Of a DNA stretch of 64,000 bases, positions 61,701 to 64,000 are shown one piece after another. How positions within the stretch are numbered: the stretch's first letter is position 1; every line of letters starts with the position of its first letter. The notes under the pieces are model-generated. The model was given only the letters and a program-made list of their open reading frames with translations, was not told the DNA's origin and did no database searches. The translations under genes were made by a program, and so were the position numbers. The DNA is from Oxyruncus cristatus (Eukaryota; Chordata; Aves; Passeriformes; Cotingidae), in assembly GCA_013399855.1 (NCBI GenBank), contig VXAY01006959.1, positions 295,043-359,042 of the forward strand, given 5' to 3'.

Positions 61701-61913
61701 TGTTTCACATAAAAGCTCAGCTTGGAATAATTGTTCCCTCTGGAAGGAAAAGCCAGACACGTCAGAGCTCACACGTACCCCGGAGACGACGAGCTCCCCG
61801 CCGAGGTTCTGCACTTCAGCCTTCACCTTGCTGCAGATGTTGAGCTGGTGGCAGTACAGGGCGATGCGCTGCAGGTACGCCAGCAGGTCCTGCTTGCACG
61901 CAGAGTCAGGGCA
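58434..61913 (-). CDS. CTNNA1: Alpha-E-catenin, last two coding exons (5' partial)
   Basis: Alpha-catenin couples the cadherin-beta-catenin complex to F-actin at adherens junctions (family knowledge). Joining 61779-61913 and 58434-58721 on the - strand gives 140 residues of its C-terminal actin-binding domain and tail, ending in TAG. Segments such as QDLLAYLQRIALYCHQLNIC, KVKAEVQNLGGELVVSG, VDSAMSLIQAAKNLMNAVVQ and SYVASTKYQKSQGMASLNLP identify alpha-catenin. The tail QKKHVNPVQALSEFKAMESI separates alpha-E from the neural and T forms as I know them. Mammals have D where this has E three residues from the end. The preceding exons are beyond the right edge. The gene is convergent with SIL1, as in mammals. 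Confidence 0.96.
58936..58940 (+). repeat. Left target-site duplication CCCCA of the LTR
   Basis: Identical to 59541-59545 immediately after the LTR. The match supports a single insertion followed by LTR-LTR recombination. Confidence 0.8.
58941..59540 (+). mobile_element. Solo LTR of an endogenous retrovirus (ERVL-like)
   Basis: The element is exactly 600 bp, starts TGTAGTGGTTTTGATTC and ends CCAACACA, so it has TG...CA ends with related inner bases (TGTAGTGG against TGTGTTGG in reverse). It is flanked by the direct repeat CCCCA (58936-58940 and 59541-59545). A TATA-like box (tataaata, 59042-59049) lies inside on the + strand, followed by T/C-rich sequence at about 59283-59333. The 5-bp duplication and ends suggest an ERVL-type element; the class is an inference. 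No internal retroviral genes are present, so it is a recombined solo LTR. It is antisense to CTNNA1. Confidence 0.85.
58964..58993 (+). repeat. Inverted repeat in the LTR U3 region
   Basis: ttccttggt (58964-58972) and accaaggaa (58985-58993) are perfect reverse complements around a 12-base spacer. Confidence 0.7.
59541..59545 (+). repeat. Right target-site duplication CCCCA of the LTR
   Basis: Identical to 58936-58940 immediately before the LTR. Confidence 0.8.
60805..60836 (+). repeat. 13-base tandem duplication
   Basis: cactggaaaatac occurs twice in a row, followed by a partial third copy (cactgg) that merges into the CR1 start. Confidence 0.8.
60835..61007 (+). repeat. CR1 LINE 3' fragment
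   Basis: ggcacagggtgcccagagaa, ctggacggggcttggagcaa, ctagtggaaggtgtccctgc and the tail cccaacccaaaccattccat. Confidence 0.9.
61779..61913 (-). CDS. CTNNA1: CTNNA1 penultimate coding exon
   Basis: On the - strand the acceptor cccgcag ends at 61914 and the donor gtacgt begins at 61778. It is 135 bases, 45 codons, phase 0 to 0: CPDSACKQDLLAYLQRIALY, CHQLNICSKVKAEVQNLGGE, LVVSG. Identical, as far as I recall, to the mammalian protein. Confidence 0.97.
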
Positions 61914-64000
61914 CTGCGGGACAAAGGACAAGTGTGACTGTGCAGGCAGGACATCTGGGACACAAACCACGGAGGGAGAAGCCAGACACCTCCTCCTGCA
62001 ACAGGGAATGTCCCCAGGGATCGTTCCCCTCCCTGCAGAGCTCTGGCTCTCAAGAGACAACTGAGCAATACCTGAGCAGCACTAAATGCACCTAAACCCC
62101 AAAGCACGGGGCAGAGAACACGGGGGCAGCACTGGACACACCTCTGGGCTCCTTTCAGCTGCAGGCTACCCTTCAGCTCCTGAGGAGGAGGACAAGGGCT
62201 ACCTGCCCTCTCCAGAGCAGGTTTGTTAACTATAAAAGGTCCTTCTGGTGCACTGTGCAGGACACAGCAGCAATGGTTTGATATCCAAGACCTCAAGCTG
62301 CAACTGGCAGATGTTACCAATTCCTGTCTTGATTCTGAAGTATTTCAAGCTCAGAAATGATAAACCTGACAGCTACTGAATTACACACAGCAAACAGATA
62401 TTTTCCTGACTTCTGCTCCCATTTCTCAGCAGTGTGAAAACCAGGTTCCTCACCAGGCACAAAGTCCCATTTTTAAGGTGCTTGCTGGAGCACTCATCTC
62501 TAAGGTAAAGGCAACTTTCTCAGCTTTGCACGAAAGACTCTGCAGGACCCGGAGGCTGCCGTGCAGTTTGGGAAGCTGTCACAGTCTGGGACAGAGCCAA
62601 AGGGCCACCCCAGCTGAGTGGGAGATGATGGATGAGCCAGTCTCATGCTGTAATTCCAAACCAGAGGGGGGACCTACTGAGGGGCAGCCACAGTCCAGAA
62701 CAGGCTGTGGAAGCCTCAGACGGGGCTGTGGGAAGGCTTTTGCTGCCCAGACCAGACCTGCAGCTTCTTCAGGAGCAGCAGCGATGCGGTGCCAGCAGCA
62801 CGTCCCCACATGGGCCACCTCAGCCCCATGGGCTGCTGAGGACTAGGGAATGGAGCAGCTGGCACACACTCACCTCCACAGACCCTTTGCCCACCAGTCT
62901 GGTGCTGCTGCTGAATAAGGCCAAGGGCATGTGCCACACTCCTGCCCCTGCACCTACTGCTAACGGGGCACCTACAGCAGCACCAAACAGCTCCCAGCTG
63001 GGCAACGTTCAGACAGGCTCTGCCCTCCAGACATCCCTAATGGTGCTGCAAGCAGTGCCCACGAGACAGACTTTTACCTCAGACTGGATATATTCCAGAT
63101 GGCAGGAGCTGTTGCAGGGGAGGGGGGATATCATGGCCTGTCCTGCAGGTAAGGACACCTCGCTGCTGCCATAAGCATTTCTGAGCAGAGCAGGGTGTTC
63201 CACACACACAGAACACTCCAGCTCCACATCCACCCGATTTACATCACGTTGTGCCACACGCACCTTCTTAAACCCTGCTCTGAACCCCAGAGAAGTATCA
63301 CTACTTGTACCCCACCATGAGCTCCCATGCTTGTTTTTCCACTGAAATGGCCACTCTGCCCATCATTATCTCATCTTCCCACCCTGCATCCACAGGTCTC
63401 CTGGACAACCCTGCCAGACTCACAGTGATCCTCATTTTCTGCACTAAAGCAGGCTGTACCCAGCATTATTTCAGCTCTAGCACTGTATCAGCAGAGCAGG
63501 AATTCACCTGGCATTACCCAGGGACAGGACTACAGGCAGACCCTGCAGTGATCTCCATCCTTCCAAAGAGCTGCACCCCATCCAGAGTGATTTAAGAGCT
63601 TTTCTCCACACACCCGTGTTCACATCAAAATCCCATTTCACCCAGGACCCTGATCCTGCGCAACAGACCATCGAGCAAAGACTCATAATGGACATGGCAT
63701 GCTTGGAAGATTAATTTTAAATGCAGCACCAGTTCACTACTTAATGCTTCACTCAAGCTGAGCTTTACTGCTGATGGCCATGCAGCCTCTCCTCCCCTTT
63801 CAGGCCAAGGTAAAAAGCCCCTCCTGGGTGTCAGCAGCAGGGTCTGAGCCCTAATTCTCCCTGCAGGCCGCCTTTCCTTAGCTATGAGATGGAAGTAGGA
63901 ACTGATGTTTCCCTGTATAAAAAGGCCCCCAGACTGTGGCAGAACCGATCATTGTGCTGCCCAGGCAGGGATGTGCAAACAGGGGTCATGGTCACATGAA
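61914..64000 (-). other. CTNNA1: CTNNA1 intron continuing past the window
   Basis: No further CTNNA1 exon was found. The preceding exon (ending with the TIADH-like segment in mammals) was looked for on the - strand and is absent. No repeat that I can name. Confidence 0.85.

Larger units (their letters stand above)
58722..61778 (-). other. CTNNA1: CTNNA1 last intron
   Basis: 3.06 kb. It contains a 600-bp solo LTR on the + strand (58941-59540), a 13-base tandem duplication (60805-60836) and a CR1 copy (60835-61007). The rest shows nothing I recognise. Confidence 0.92.

Noticed and set aside
1..64000. CRISPR arrays, bacterial operons, tRNA or rRNA genes
   Set aside because: No regularly spaced direct repeats, no operon-like gene strings and no cloverleaf or rRNA-like sequence noticed. 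The sequence is vertebrate intronic and intergenic DNA with split genes.

Overview
This is a vertebrate nuclear segment, almost certainly from a bird. Two things point there. Many truncated CR1 LINE copies are scattered through it, and the exons belong to two genes that are neighbours in amniotes, SIL1 and CTNNA1. There are no bacterial-type operons. Most long open frames are chance frames in GC-rich introns. The species cannot be named from this sequence alone.

Left and centre (1-50.95 kb): the 3' three quarters of SIL1 on the + strand. Seven coding exons, equivalent to exons 4-10 of the ten-exon mammalian gene, lie at 8217-8337, 9494-9590, 11904-12095, 16620-16741, 46449-46545, 48727-48891 and 50497-50847. 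All junctions are AG/GT and all phases join, giving about 380 residues with a stop and an AATAAA 84 bases later. Exons 1-3, which carry the signal peptide, are not seen and should lie to the left. A 29.7-kb intron separates exons 7 and 8. It holds CR1 copies, an AT-rich block, a CpG-rich core and a MEF2-like site, but no nested gene that I can recognise.

Intergenic (about 50.96-57.58 kb): the tail-to-tail spacer. It has a CR1 fragment, a CpG-rich patch, a 203-base N gap, a short inverted repeat and a distinctly AT-rich block with an imperfect duplication.

Right (57.58-64.0 kb): the 3' end of CTNNA1 (alpha-E-catenin) on the - strand. It has a roughly 840-base 3' UTR with its poly(A) signal, the last coding exon (58434-58721) and the previous one (61779-61913). 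The intron between them carries a clean 600-bp solo LTR flanked by a 5-bp target duplication, plus a CR1 copy. The window ends inside the next intron.

The two genes do different jobs. SIL1 is an endoplasmic reticulum nucleotide exchange factor for BiP, and alpha-catenin links cadherin-beta-catenin to actin. They share only their convergent arrangement. I found no prokaryotic system, CRISPR array, tRNA or rRNA. The most noteworthy items are the intact solo LTR, the intronic CpG-rich segments that could be promoters or enhancers, the QELR C-terminus of SIL1, and a CR1 copy ending very close to the exon 8 splice acceptor.
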